From Rhizophagus irregularis (lineage: Eukaryota; Glomeromycota; Glomeromycetes; Glomerales; Glomeraceae), in NCBI RefSeq assembly GCF_026210795.1, contig NC_089444.1, forward strand, positions 548,501 to 612,500: a stretch of 64,000 nucleotides of DNA. The letters are read 5' to 3'. Below are positions 47,001 to 58,700 of this stretch, in pieces; the first letter of the stretch is position 1; each line of letters starts with the position of its first letter. The notes beneath the pieces were generated by a model that saw nothing but the letters and a program-made list of their open reading frames with translations, was not told the origin of the DNA and did no database searches. The position numbers and the translations under genes are program-made.

Positions 47001-48634
47001 TATTCTTTATTTTTTTTTTCTTGAAAAGCCATTATATATTTCTCTGTTTCTGGATTTTGAGATATTCCAAATACTTCAAAATTATTTGAATATGCTTTAA
47101 CCTATTACACATATAAATAAATAAATTAATATTGAAGAACACAAACTAATTTTGTATATAAATTAACATACCTCATTTAAAAACTCATCAATACTTTGTA
47201 AATTATGTGAATATTTTAAAACAATTTTTTTATCTGACCTTCTTACATATTTTCCTTCCTGAGTTTCCCAATATAATGGCCCATCTATCCATGTTGCTGA
47301 AATACTATCTTCATTCATTTCTTTAATGTTATTAAACTGGTTGTATGGAATCCACTCAAAAACATTACTCCATGAGTGATTAATTTCTATTTGCCTTTCT
47401 TGAATAAAATTATCAATTTTTTCATTTCCACTAGTCCAGTCAGTAAAACTTTTCCTAAAATAAATTATTGAACATTGTTTACACCATTTATTAAATATAT
47501 TTGTATAAACTTTATTACATTTTATACAGTATTCTTTATTTTTTTTTTCTTGAAAAGCCATTATATATTTCTCTGTTTCTGGATTTTGAGATATTCCAAA
47601 TACTTCAAAATTAATTGAATATGCTTTAACCTATTACATATATAAAAAAAATAAATTAATATTGAAGAACACAAATTAGTTTTGTATATAAATTAACATA
47701 CCTCATTTAAAAACTCATCAATATTTTGTAAATTATGTGAATATTTTAAAACAATTTTTTTATCTGACCTTCTTACATATTTTCCTTCCTGAGTTTCGCA
47801 ATATAATGGTACGTCTATCCATATTGCTGAAAGACTATCTTCATTCATTTCCTCAATGATAAAAAACTGATTGTATGGAATCCACTCAAATACAAAATCA
47901 TAGTCATTAATTTTTATTTGCCTTTCTTGAATAAAATTATCAATTTTTTCACTTCCACTACTAACCAAATTAGTTAAATCTTTAATTTGACACGATTTAC
48001 ACCATTTATAAGATATATTTGTGTATCGTTCATTACACTTTTTACAATATATGTCTTGAAAGACTATGATATAATCTTTTGTATTTTGGTCTTGAGATAT
48101 TCCATATATCATGTTATCATTAATAATTAAGGATTGTTTAACCTATATAATAAAATAGATTATTATTATGGTAAAAAGTTCAAAATTAACTTATAAAGAA
48201 ATATTTCATACATTGTCTAAAAATTCACCAATACTTCGTATATTATGTGAATATTTTAAAACAACATCATCATCCGATCTTCTTATATATTTTTCATCCA
48301 AATCACACCAATATAATGGACCATCCTTCCATATTGCTGAATAAACTGCTGTAAACGAACTGTTATTTTCATTAATTTCTTTAATATTTTTAAACTGATT
48401 GTATGGAATCCATTCAAATGCAATATCCCTAATTTTTTGCTTTTGTATAAAATCATCAATTTTTTCATTTCCACTAATACAATTAGTAAAATTTTTTCTT
48501 AAATAATTTGTTTGGCTTTGCTTGTACCACCCATTATATCTATTATTAACTAATGCATTTAGTAATATACCAATAAAGATTAAAAAGATAATTAGGATTA
48601 TGTTGGTATAACTAATGTAACTAATATCCATCAT
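41051..48634 (-). CDS. Gene C: membrane-anchored modular TKL-like kinase with tandem N-lobe repeats (14 exons)
   Basis: Minus-strand exons 48634-48212, 48142-47702, 47630-47172, 47101-46634, 46563-46123, 46052-45582, 45511-45041, 44968-44525, 44453-43992, 43920-43462, 43393-42941, 42867-42406, 42333-41944 and 41866-41051, all phase 0, 2219 residues. Residues 9-30 are strongly hydrophobic (YTNIILIIFLIFIGILLNAL) and follow a short polar start: a likely signal anchor in place of the beta4-beta5 and Cys element. The orientation in the membrane cannot be told. Exons 2-12 are repeat modules, most with the C-x2-C/C-x2-C element and a degenerate loop. Exon 13 (42333-41944) has the intact loop IDKGGFATVY and VALKCL but no Cys element. 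The last exon has VHRDLHTGNIL, ISDMGLCGE, MPYVAPEVLSGKPYT and CLDC near the end. It is predicted to be an active kinase. Confidence 0.8.
41944..48142 (-). repeat. Gene C: twelve tandem exon modules
   Basis: Exons 2-13, period mostly 510-540 bases. Two module types can be told apart by the beta5/Cys part: type a (MIYGISQDQNTKDYIIVFQD, YCKKCNERYTNISYKWC) in exons 2, 5, 11 and 12, and type b (FGISQNPETEKYIMAFQEK, YCIKCNKVYTNVFNKWCKQC) in exons 3, 4, 6, 7 and 10. The order a-b-b-a-b-b in exons 2-7 suggests duplication of a three-exon block. Exon 4 carries a small internal CKWCEQC duplication. Exon 8 has lost the Cys element and doubled its EW-(L/I)-P-(F/Y)-(N/D)-Q-F strand. All boundaries remain phase 0. 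Confidence 0.88.
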
Positions 48635-49329
48635 ATTAGAAATAAAGAAATCTTATTTTGAATGTTTTATTTTTTTATATATTAAATATGATTTTTTTGT
48701 CACTTAGGGCCGAATTACTTAATTATTAAAGATTGGGCTGATTTAATGTGAATATGAAAAAGGAAAATCTAAATAAAAAATGCATTACATAATCAGTAAA
48801 TAATATGCCAAAAATGGAGGATCAGTATCCTAAAAAAAGGAAATTGGTCAATGACAAAATTTTATGTAACATGGCACGCCAAATTGAGTTTATTTTTGGT
48901 CGATCCCTTAACAAAAATTTTATAGAGGAAAACTAGAGTCATACCCTAGGGCCGGTGACCGGCCCCTAAAGAGTATGATATATACCATAAATTTTAACAC
49001 TTATTTGCAGAAACAAAGTATTGGTAAGATATAATTTAATTTTCACTTGAAATAAATAAATAAATAATTTTTTTATTTTTTTCATCTAAAATAATTTAAT
49101 TATTTTTTTTACATTTCGATTTAATAATCTTGTAATTGGCCTTAAAAGAAGAATTTTTTTTTTTAAATTTATAAAAAATTTTTTTTAAAAATGTTTTCGT
49201 TTCTAACCAAAATAAAATTATTCAATAAAATTTATTTCACATGATCAAAAACTTATTTATATTTTAGGATATTTCAAATCAAATTTAGACGATCCTATAG
49301 TATATATAATTTTTTTTTAATAAATCAAT
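48635..49329. other. Intergenic, upstream of gene C
   Basis: AT-rich promoter-side spacer of the minus-strand gene. A GC-rich hairpin (ggccggtgaccggcc) lies at 48951-48965, inside a wider imperfect inverted repeat (gtcataccctag ... aaagagtatgat), perhaps an element end. Confidence 0.45.
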
Positions 49330-49800
49330 TCATGTAATATATATTTTAATAAGTAAATTCATATAGTTTTTTTTAATAATTAAATATAATGTTTTTTAAT
49401 AATTAAGTTTGTATAATGTTTTTTAATTATAATTTTTTTTAATATATAACGCTTTTTTTTTTAATAAATAAATTTATATAATGCTTTTTTTTGAAATAAA
49501 TTCATACAATATTTTTTTAATAAATAAATTTTATAAATTCGGGTATATATATATTTTTTAATAAAATTCGGGTAAATTCGGATATATTTTTAATAAAATT
49601 CAGATATATATTTTTTTCAATAAAATTCAGATATATTTTTTAAATAAAATTCGGATATATATATATATATTAATAAAATTTGAATATATGTATTTTTTTT
49701 AATAAAATCCAGATATATATATATTTTTTTTAATAAAATTCGGATATATATATATATTAATAAAATCCAGATATATATATATATTTTATATTTTTTGATC
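49330..49800. repeat. AT-rich tandem repeats (TTTTTAATAAAATTCGGATATATATAT)
   Basis: From about 49540 the unit ttttttaataaaattcggat-(at)n recurs roughly ten times with variable dinucleotide length. Before it, 49330-49530 repeats taataaataaatttatataatg-poly-T. These are slippage-prone simple repeats. The open frame seen across them is an artefact. Confidence 0.8.
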
Positions 49801-51123
49801 GGGTTCATTTATGAACGTTTGAATTATTTATGTATTTAACTTCCTTCAATTCCTATTATAATTGATCACAAAAATCAGCCTCCTGAACAATGTACACGAA
49901 TAATAAATATTTTCTTAATATTAAATATATGGTTAGCTCTCAGATTTTTGACCAGCCAATTCATAATTCCTTGATGTTAATATATGGTTAGTTTTCAGAT
50001 TTTTGATCAACCATGATCAAAATTTTTTTTTTTTATATAAACGACCATTGTCCGTAATATTGATATCAATATCAATTCAACTCAATATCAATTCAATATC
50101 AATATCAATTCAATATCAATATCTTAGCGCATAAGAGCTAACCAAATTAGCAAATTTTTCCTTCCTTTCCAGGATAGCCAATTAGCATAACAACCAATCA
50201 CAAGAAATATCACTATTAAAATGAAGATCACCTGATATCGTTAACTATATACAGTAGTGCGATCTGTATATAGTGTCAAAATAGAAGGAAGAGTGATATA
50301 AAAGTATATATAAAAACATAGAATATCAAAAATGGTGTCAGCATACAATTTTACAGAATATAGATATAGGTTTTTAAAGAAATAATTTCAGAAACTTAAT
50401 TATTATATATATTTTTTGATTTTTTATCAGGAATTATAATTACGAATTTTTTTTTCTTTATTAGTATCATAAAAAATTATACAAAATAATCAATTACTAT
50501 AATATAGACACAAAAGTATCACATCAATAAAGTATCTAATCTAATATCTATCTATCCAAAGTATCTTTAATAAACTTTAATTAAACTTTCTCATTAATAC
50601 CATAACAAGGAATTAAAGAGCAATTCCTGTTTCCCATCCGGTTAACATTTCTATTAATACTTTTGCTTAGTTCCAATTGATTAACCTCCTCACATCTAAT
50701 TTTCCATATATAGTTCATTTATATCAGATAGTACAAATCTTTAATCGCGTCTTTAAATAAATTATTATTAATTTAACAAAATAATTTCTTGTTAACTATC
50801 CCTTTTATAGCTTCATGAAAAATTCTTCCATTAAATAATATTAAAGATTGTTCATTCAATATACTAGGAAAACGGAAACCGTTTAAGTCGCATAACTCGC
50901 AAATGTTACGTGACCTATGTGTCATTTATTTATTTGGCATATTTCAGGGGTCAAATAGGTAGTGTTACACAAATCGTCGATTGTGACAGGACAAAAACGG
51001 GGTTAAAACATTGGCTAACGCTTCAGACAATTAAATAATTTTACATGTATACATGTAACCTATGATCAACTTAACTTCAATATCAACTTTTTCTAAATTG
51101 AATCATTGTGACATTTATTTTCA
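49801..51123. other. Intergenic, simple repeats
   Basis: No gene. ATCAAT/TCAATATCA microsatellite at about 50058-50125. The phrase tatatggttag-tctcagatttttga occurs twice (about 49928 and 49980). A 10-bp inverted repeat ctatatacag/ctgtatatag lies at 50246-50275. Confidence 0.5.
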
Positions 51124-53050
51124 CTACAAATCCAAATATGTATCCATAGGTAAAATTTCCAAGTAATTTTTAATATTATACGCCACACATTCATCGTTAT
51201 TCCATGAAATATCTGATCTAAATTCTTTCTCCTTAATCAATATTCTTTTCCAATAAGCCAAATATTCCCATGTTACTTCATCGTTTATATTAATAAATAT
51301 TTCTGAATTATCATTATTTTCGAGCGAACCCGTTTTACTTAACGCATCCGCCATATCGTTGAGCTTTATTAATAATTGTTGTAAAATTATTATCTTTAAT
51401 AAATTTATATACCAATTTCCACAATGCTATAGATTGAATATTCCAAATTGCCCTTGTAGACCAAATCAATTCTTCGCGATTAAATAATTGTTCCCATATC
51501 TTATAAACAGTCATATTATCCGTATAAATTTCAACTTTAGTTCCAATTCCATAACATCAAAATTATTTGATATCCTTAAATATTCTTTATTTAATACTTT
51601 ATTCGACGCGACCCAACCTATCAAATTTTTATTTTCTTTTTTATTCTCGTCTGTATATAAATATATCGTGTCTTCATCACGATCTAATCCTTTAATAAAT
51701 TTATTTTTTAATTTAACGATCCCTTTACCTTTAATAAAATTTGTTCTTAATACGGTAAATCTATTATCTATTTCCATTAAACAATTTTAATTAAACTTCT
51801 AATTCTCCCCAATAACTATGAAATATTCTTTGATTTCTATATTCGTCATACACGTCTCTAGATAATTCATAATAACTGTAAACTTCACGTGTATTTTTGT
51901 TTTTAACCAATTTATTTTCCAAATATATAAACCAACTAGGAGTTTTGCCTTTCTAATTCTACCTGCTTCAGCGGTCAATTTACTCCAACTTTTCATCTTA
52001 TTATTTTCATCTATTACTTGTGTGATTTACATTAAATTAACCGATTTAATACTTTTAATGCTTTTTGATATTTCTTTACAATTAATCATTTCGTCTATCG
52101 TTGTATATCCTTCTCCTGTTATATGTTTATGCAATCTAAATTGATTACATGATAATTTAATATTATTCTGCGCTAAAACTTTTGAAACTTCTAATAACCG
52201 GGCATATATTACTTCTATTATTTCTAATATGATTAATATTATTGAAAATACATCCGTTGAACCACAACAACATGCAATTTTAATTTTCATAGTTTTTCCT
52301 AATTATATCATCATTATTAATATTATATACTATCGATTTATTTAAAACTTCTGATTGTAGTGCTGATACTTTTACAACCTAAAAAATCTTTATCATTAAT
52401 CATAGCGTTATTCGTGTGTGTTGATAGATTACATTTCGATTTGATTAGGTTTCTTATTCTACTATCTAAATTATCTAATAACGCTTCTTTATTAAAGAAC
52501 TGTACATTGCAATTGATATTCAATCATCGGAATTACTACACTATTCCGTAAATATATACATTCTTTTGATGTCAACTTTTCCATCTCATTATATTAATCA
52601 TCTTTTTAACTGTACTTTCAATACATATATTATGAGATTAGAAATCTGCGTTATTGTTAATCCATACTCCTAATAACCTAACTCCGTTATTACTAAAATT
52701 AATTTTTACTTTAGTTCCATCCAGCATTATACTATAATCATCAGATTCACTATCCTCTCGATCGCTAATAATTCATATTTCTCCGGATTTGCTTTAATAG
52801 CACATAGCCAGGTTTCACACCATATTACTCAGTTCTTTAAAATAATCTTGGTTATATTATATTACAGCTTCATGTATCAGCTTAGCCATTTCAATAATTA
52901 TACGTTGCCTCTGTCCCATTAAACTTTATCACACTTTCCTTGACTAAAACTAAAATTTTCACTGAAATATTTGATCCAATCTACAAGAGAAGATTGTAGT
53001 CATATGAAGTAACATTGGACGGATAAAGCATCTGCATGAGGTGGGAGAGT
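51124..53050 (-). pseudogene. Degraded LINE-type retrotransposon (reverse transcriptase and RNase H remains)
   Basis: On the minus strand, from high to low coordinates: broken reverse-transcriptase C-terminal pieces (MGQRQRIIIEMAKLIHEAV near 52910; CAIKANPEKYELLAI and VRLLGVWINNN between about 52800 and 52640), then an RNase H-like region (IYLYTDENKKENKNLIGW and MELELK at 51777-51511) and a terminal MADALSKTG piece (51354-51124). The order RT then RNase H, with an ADALSK motif, fits a non-LTR element with RNase H. The reading frame shifts and stops many times, so it is dead. The upstream boundary is approximate. Confidence 0.65.
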
Positions 53051-53825
53051 TTTTGGTAATTTGAGATATTTGTGGAATATATTATCAACTCTATTTTGAA
53101 TAATTCTACACGCTGTTCTGAAGCCATTTTGGAGGAGTGTTCATGCAAAAAATGTAAAAAATAGAAAATAATTTGATCAGTAAATTATGATATTACAACC
53201 ATAAAGATCTTTCCTCGTCGCAGTATTAGTATTATTGGTACTTTTGTCATACCGCAGTAGAAAGGTGCGGAAAAGACGAAATGTGGTGATTGTCAATCAA
53301 ATAGATAAAAATGTGAATTAATTCATATATTTTGAAAAATATAAAAAATAGACAATTTAAATTTTTAATATTTGTTGAGCCTTAAAATACTTTATAATTT
53401 CATAGTTATTGTGATTATAAATTTTTTTTTTTTTATGTTGAATAATTTTAAGTCGAAAACTAGCTGTCACCCGTTGCTTCGCACCGGGACCAATGAGTTT
53501 TTTTAAATAGAAAGATTTGGTATTATAATGTAATACTAAGTAAATTAAAGAAGTTTTTTGTTTATAATTAGGAATTTAATATGGTAATAATTAGGTAACA
53601 AAAAATATGTATTAAATAATATTTATAATATTAGAATGATATAAATAATAAATTATTTTTAGAATAATGTAGATATTTATATTAATGATTTGATGTTTGA
53701 GTGTAGTGTGAAATTCGGATTAATTAGGAATTGTGAAAAAATAATTATCAATAAAAGTTGATTAATTTTTTAGAAGTATTTTTGAAAAAAACTTTAATAT
53801 TATGAAAATACTATAAATATTTTTA
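53051..53825. other. Intergenic between LINE remnant and inverted repeat
   Basis: AT-rich, no gene. A GC-richer phrase ctagctgtcacccgttgctt near 53461-53492 stands out from its surroundings and may mark the end of a dispersed repeat. Confidence 0.4.
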
Positions 53826-54515
53826 TTAATTAATTATAAATTTTATAATTATTTCTTATTATTTTATATTAAGTCAATCTTAAACTTATAATCAACTTGC
53901 AAAAAATATTAGAACAATTAAATGTATTCATTTCATTTATTATTATTCTTTTGATACTCATTTTACTTGAATAAATTATTAATTTAACTAAACCCTTTGA
54001 ATTAAAATATTTATTAAAAATCTGGTGATTATTTAGAGAATTTCGGATATGGATTTGGTTATAATAATCTATTATTAAATCAACAATTTCTTTAATTAAT
54101 TAATTATAAAATATTGTAAAAATATCAATTTTTTTTTGATTTTTATGAATTTGAAAATCAAACTATTTATCCAACGTTCAATTTAATTGAAAATCTTAAT
54201 CATCTTTCTACATGTTATTATAAAAAAAATTGAAAGAAAAAAAAAATTAAAAATAAATTTGGGGGAAAGAAAAAGGATAAAGAAAGAAATCGGTTCAAAA
54301 AAAGAAAATAAGTACCGAAACCTAAACGGGTTTGAAAAAAGAACTAAACCGAAAAAAGAAAGGGAGAAAAATTTTTTTTCAGTTTGAAAAAAACAAAATT
54401 AATAATCAAAAAAAAAAAATTCTTGGGAATGTACACGGATAAATAGATCAGGTGGAGGCATGTCACGGGTTTTAATTATATGGCATGAGATTTCAAGTTA
54501 CACAATTCAAATTAT
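53826..54515 (-). repeat. Right copy of the long inverted repeat (partner 25655-26610)
   Basis: The reverse complement of this stretch matches the left copy: cttgcaaaaaatattagaac, ctggtgattatttagaga, ggatatggatttggttataa, tctttctacatgttat and ggaggcatgtcacgggtttt all have counterparts. It lacks the MITE present in the left copy. The A-rich middle, with an open frame at 54187-54387, is low complexity. Confidence 0.75.
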
Positions 54516-55147
54516 TATGCAGAAGACTAATCCAAACGTCAGACAAATTTTTTTGGTTATATAGTTTTTTTTGCTTTAACAAAAAATTTATTATAGATTT
54601 AATTACAAAATATCTATATAATTAAAAACAATCTCACTAAAAAAAAATTCGTTAATATCAAAAAAAAAATTTCACAAATTTATTAGTCGGAAATAAAAAA
54701 AATTTTCACACGAATTTATTAGTCAGAAACAATAATATCATTGACTAAAAAAATCTCACCAAAAACATTGAAAAAGGCGTAGGACATAGTTCTATAGTCT
54801 TGACCCAAACCAAAAAAAAAGAATAAATTATATTTTTTTGGGTTAAAAAAAAATTTGATAAATTCCGATTAAAAAAAAAATCCAAACAAAACAAAAAAGA
54901 ATAAGAAAAAATTTTGGTTTAAGTTAACCAAAAGAAACAATAATGATAAAAAGAGGGATAAAAAAATTAATAAAAAAAAAGACTAAAAAGGTAGTTTCGG
55001 TTTTACGGTAAAAACTGAAAAATAAAAAAAAATTATTATTGGTTCGTGGTATAAACTAAGAGAGCGGAAATAAATGCAATTAATAAGAAAAATTATACAT
55101 CAGAATAACAGATAAGAAAAAATCAAGTTAAAATTTTAATTAACTGG
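54516..55147. other. Intergenic, poly-A rich
   Basis: Many A-runs with short diverged repeats (ttcacaaatttattagtcgga and ttcacacgaatttattagtc near 54670-54730). No gene seen. Confidence 0.4.
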
Positions 55148-55312
55148 AAATGGGGACTGGTCTAGCAAAACAAGGGGTTGGGACCAAAAAAATTTTTTTT
55201 GAGATTTTATTATAATTGTAATTTTTAGTGAAATTGACATATAATTATCATATAAACTTAAAAATTTTTTTTTGAGACCAAATCCCTTGTTTTGCTAGAC
55301 CAGTCCCCAAAT
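55148..55312. mobile_element. MITE with 25-bp perfect terminal inverted repeats
   Basis: GGGGACTGGTCTAGCAAAAC-AAGGG at the left end (55152) is matched exactly by its complement at the right end (to 55308). The flanking word AAAT occurs on both sides (55148-55151 and 55309-55312), a possible 4-bp target duplication. The interior is AT-rich and non-coding. Perfect ends argue for recent movement. Confidence 0.85.
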
Positions 55313-55737
55313 GTATTAGTTTAAGGGATTGGTCATCATATTATGATACGATAAATACGAAATAGATCGAACGCAAGAATATCACACTTTTCAATGTTAC
55401 ACAATTCGTTATTTATACAGGGTAATCTAAATATGACAAAATTTTTTTAATTAGATAGATTTTTTTAATTAGATAGATAAGATAGATGTAGATCTTTACT
55501 CTTTATTTTGTCAAGTGTTAGGCAATTTTTTGGTATTACAGATTACAGTCTACAGATCGAAAATTATGAAAATCATATGATTCATATCTGCCGTATCCGC
55601 ACAATGCAACACAACTTTTTGTGCCATACTTTCGGGCCGTAATTTTTCAGTTTTGTATTTATTAGCGTAAAATTTTCTATTCGAATTTTTTTTTTAAATT
55701 AAAGAATTTTGTCATTTCTAGGCTTAAACCATGAACA
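55313..55737. other. Upstream region of gene B
   Basis: From about 55625 on, it matches the region upstream of gene A (gggccgtaattttt, ttttgtatttatt, aggcttaaa-catg), so the promoter and 5' UTR were part of the segmental duplication. No separate gene. Confidence 0.5.
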
Positions 55738-58700
55738 ATGGAAAATTTAGAAGAGAATCCTAGAAATTGGACCAGTGGAAGCGAAGAAATTGATGATTTT
55801 ATCCGAGAAATACAATTAAAAAGATTAATAAGGAACCCAAATGTATTTAAATGGGTACCATATAATCAGTTTAGCAACATTAAAAAGATTGGTAATGGTG
55901 ATTTTGCAGTAGCGACATTGAAGCATAAACAGAACGATGTGACTGTTAATTTAAAATATTTTTATAACTCTCAAAATATCACAACCAATGAATTACGTGA
56001 CGAGGTATGAATTTTTTATTGTAAATTTAATTTTTCAAATACCTTTTTTTTAATATATTAATTTTTTTTAATTAAATAGATTAGCATTATATTTGACATA
56101 TATGGAATATCCCAAAATCCCGATACAAAAGATTTTATTTTTGTTCTTCAAGATGAATATTGTGAAGGATGTGGTGAAAAGTACACAGAAATACGGAATA
56201 AATGGTGCAATCCATGTCAAATAAAGAATTTAAAAGAAAATTTTAGAAATTGGACTAGTGGAAATGAAAAAATTGACGAATTTATTCAAGAGATGCAGTT
56301 AAAAATAAATCGTCCATATGATACAATATTTGAATGGATATCATATGATAAATTTAGTGATATTAAGGAAATAAGGTATAAAATATATTCAGCATTATGG
56401 AATGATGGAAAATTGAAATATGATTTGAACAAAAAAGAATGGACAAGAGTACAAGTTGAGATTAATTTGAAACTATGTGATTCACAAAATACAATTGATG
56501 AATTTCTTAATAAGGTATAAAATTTTCAAATACAATTTAAGTAAATATTATTTAAATATTAATTTTGTCATTAAAATAGGTTGTAGAATATAAAGATGAT
56601 TATAGAGTTGACATATATGGAATATCTCAAAATCCTGATACAAAGGATTATATTTTTGTTCTTCAAGATGTATATTGTGAAGGATGTGGTGAAAAGTACA
56701 CAAAAATACGGAATAAATGGTGCAACCCATGTCAAATAAAGAATTTAAAAGAAAATTTTAGAAATTGGACTAGTGGAAATGAAAAAATTGACGAATTTAT
56801 TCAAGAGATGCAGTTAAAAATAAATCGTCCATATGATACAATATTTGAATGGATATCATATGATAAATTTAGTGATATTAAGGAAATAAGGTATACAATA
56901 TATTCAGCATTATGGAATGATGGCAAATTGAAATATGATTTGAACAAAAAAGAATGGACAAGAGTACAAGTTGAGATTAATTTGAAACTATGTGATTCAC
57001 AAAATACAATTGATGAATTTCTTAATAAGGTATAAAATTTTCAAATACAATTTAAGTAAATATTATTTAAATATTAATTTTGTCATTAAAATAGGTTGTA
57101 GAATATAAAGATGATTATAGAGTTGACATATATGGAATATCTCAAAATCCTGATACAAAGGATTATATTTTTGTTCTTCAAGATGTATATTGTGAAGGAT
57201 GTGGTGAAAAGTACACAGAAATACGGAATAAATGGTGCAATCCATGTCAAATAAAGAATTTAAAAGAAAATTTTAAAAATTGGACTAGTGGGAATGGAAA
57301 AATTGATGAATTTATTCAAGAGATGCAATTAAAAATAAATCGTCCATATGATACAATATTTGAATGGATACCATATGATAAATTTAGTGATATTAAGGAA
57401 ATAGGCAATACATTATATTCAGCATTATGGAATGATGGCCAATTGAAATATGGTCGGTACAAAAAAGAATGGACAAGAATACAAGTTGAGATTAATTTGA
57501 AACTATGTAATTCACAAAGTACAATTGATGAATTTCTTAATAAGGTATAAAAATTTTAAATACAATTTAAGTAATATTTTAAATACTAATTTTGTCATTA
57601 AAATAGGTTGTAGAATATAAAAATGATGATAAATTCAAAATATATGGAATATCACAAAATCCTGATACAAAAGATTATGTCTTGGTTTCTCAAGGTGGAT
57701 ATTGTGAAGAATGTGATGAAAAATATACAGAAATACAGAATAAATGGTGTAAGTCATGTCAAATAAAGAATTTAAAAGAAAATTTTAGAAATTGGACTAG
57801 TGGGAATGAAAAAATAGATAATTTTATTCAAGAAATGCAATTAAAAATAAATAGTGCATGTGATATTATATTTGAATGGATACCATATGATAAATTTAGT
57901 GATATTAAGGGAATAGGCAATACAAAATATTCAGTATGGAATGATGACCAATTGAAATATGATCAGAACAAAAAAGAATGGACAAGAGTGCAAGCTAAAG
58001 AGGTTATTTTGAAACTATGTAACTCACATAATACGATTGATGAATTTCTTAATAAGGTAAGAAAGTTTTAAGTATATTTTGAGTAAACATTGTTTAGGTA
58101 TTAATTTTCTATTAAAACAGGCTAAAGCATATTATAAGATTTCCCAAATATATGGTATATCTCAAGAATCTATTACAAAAGATTATATTATGGTTCTTCA
58201 AAAGAAATATTATGAAAGGTATTGTGAAAAGTGTACTGAAAATTACACAAATATTGAGTATAAATGGTGTAAACAATGTCAAATAGATCATTTGAAAAAA
58301 ATATTTGCATATTGGACAAGTGGAAACAAAAAAATTGATGAATTTATTCAAGAAATGCAATTAAAAATTAATAGCCCAAAAGATATAATATTTGAATGGA
58401 TACCATATAATCAATTTAATGATATTGAAGAAAAGTGTAAAGCTGTATATTCAGCATCATGGAAAGATGGTCCGTTGGAATATGATTCGAATAATAAAAT
58501 GTTGGTAAGAGTGCAAGCCAGAGAAGTTACTTTGAAACTATGTAACTCACAAAATATGATTAATGATTTTCTGAATAAGGTATGATTGTACAATTTCTAT
58601 AAATTAATTTAAATAATATTACCTAATATCATAAATTTTTTAGGTAAAAGTATATGTTAAGATATTTAATGTATATGGAATAACTCAATATCCAGATTCA

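Noticed and set aside
49617..49808. Open frame over Y/I-rich sequence
   Set aside because: It is the translation of an AT-rich tandem repeat.
54187..54387. Lysine-rich open frame
   Set aside because: It is low-complexity A-rich sequence inside the right arm of the long inverted repeat.
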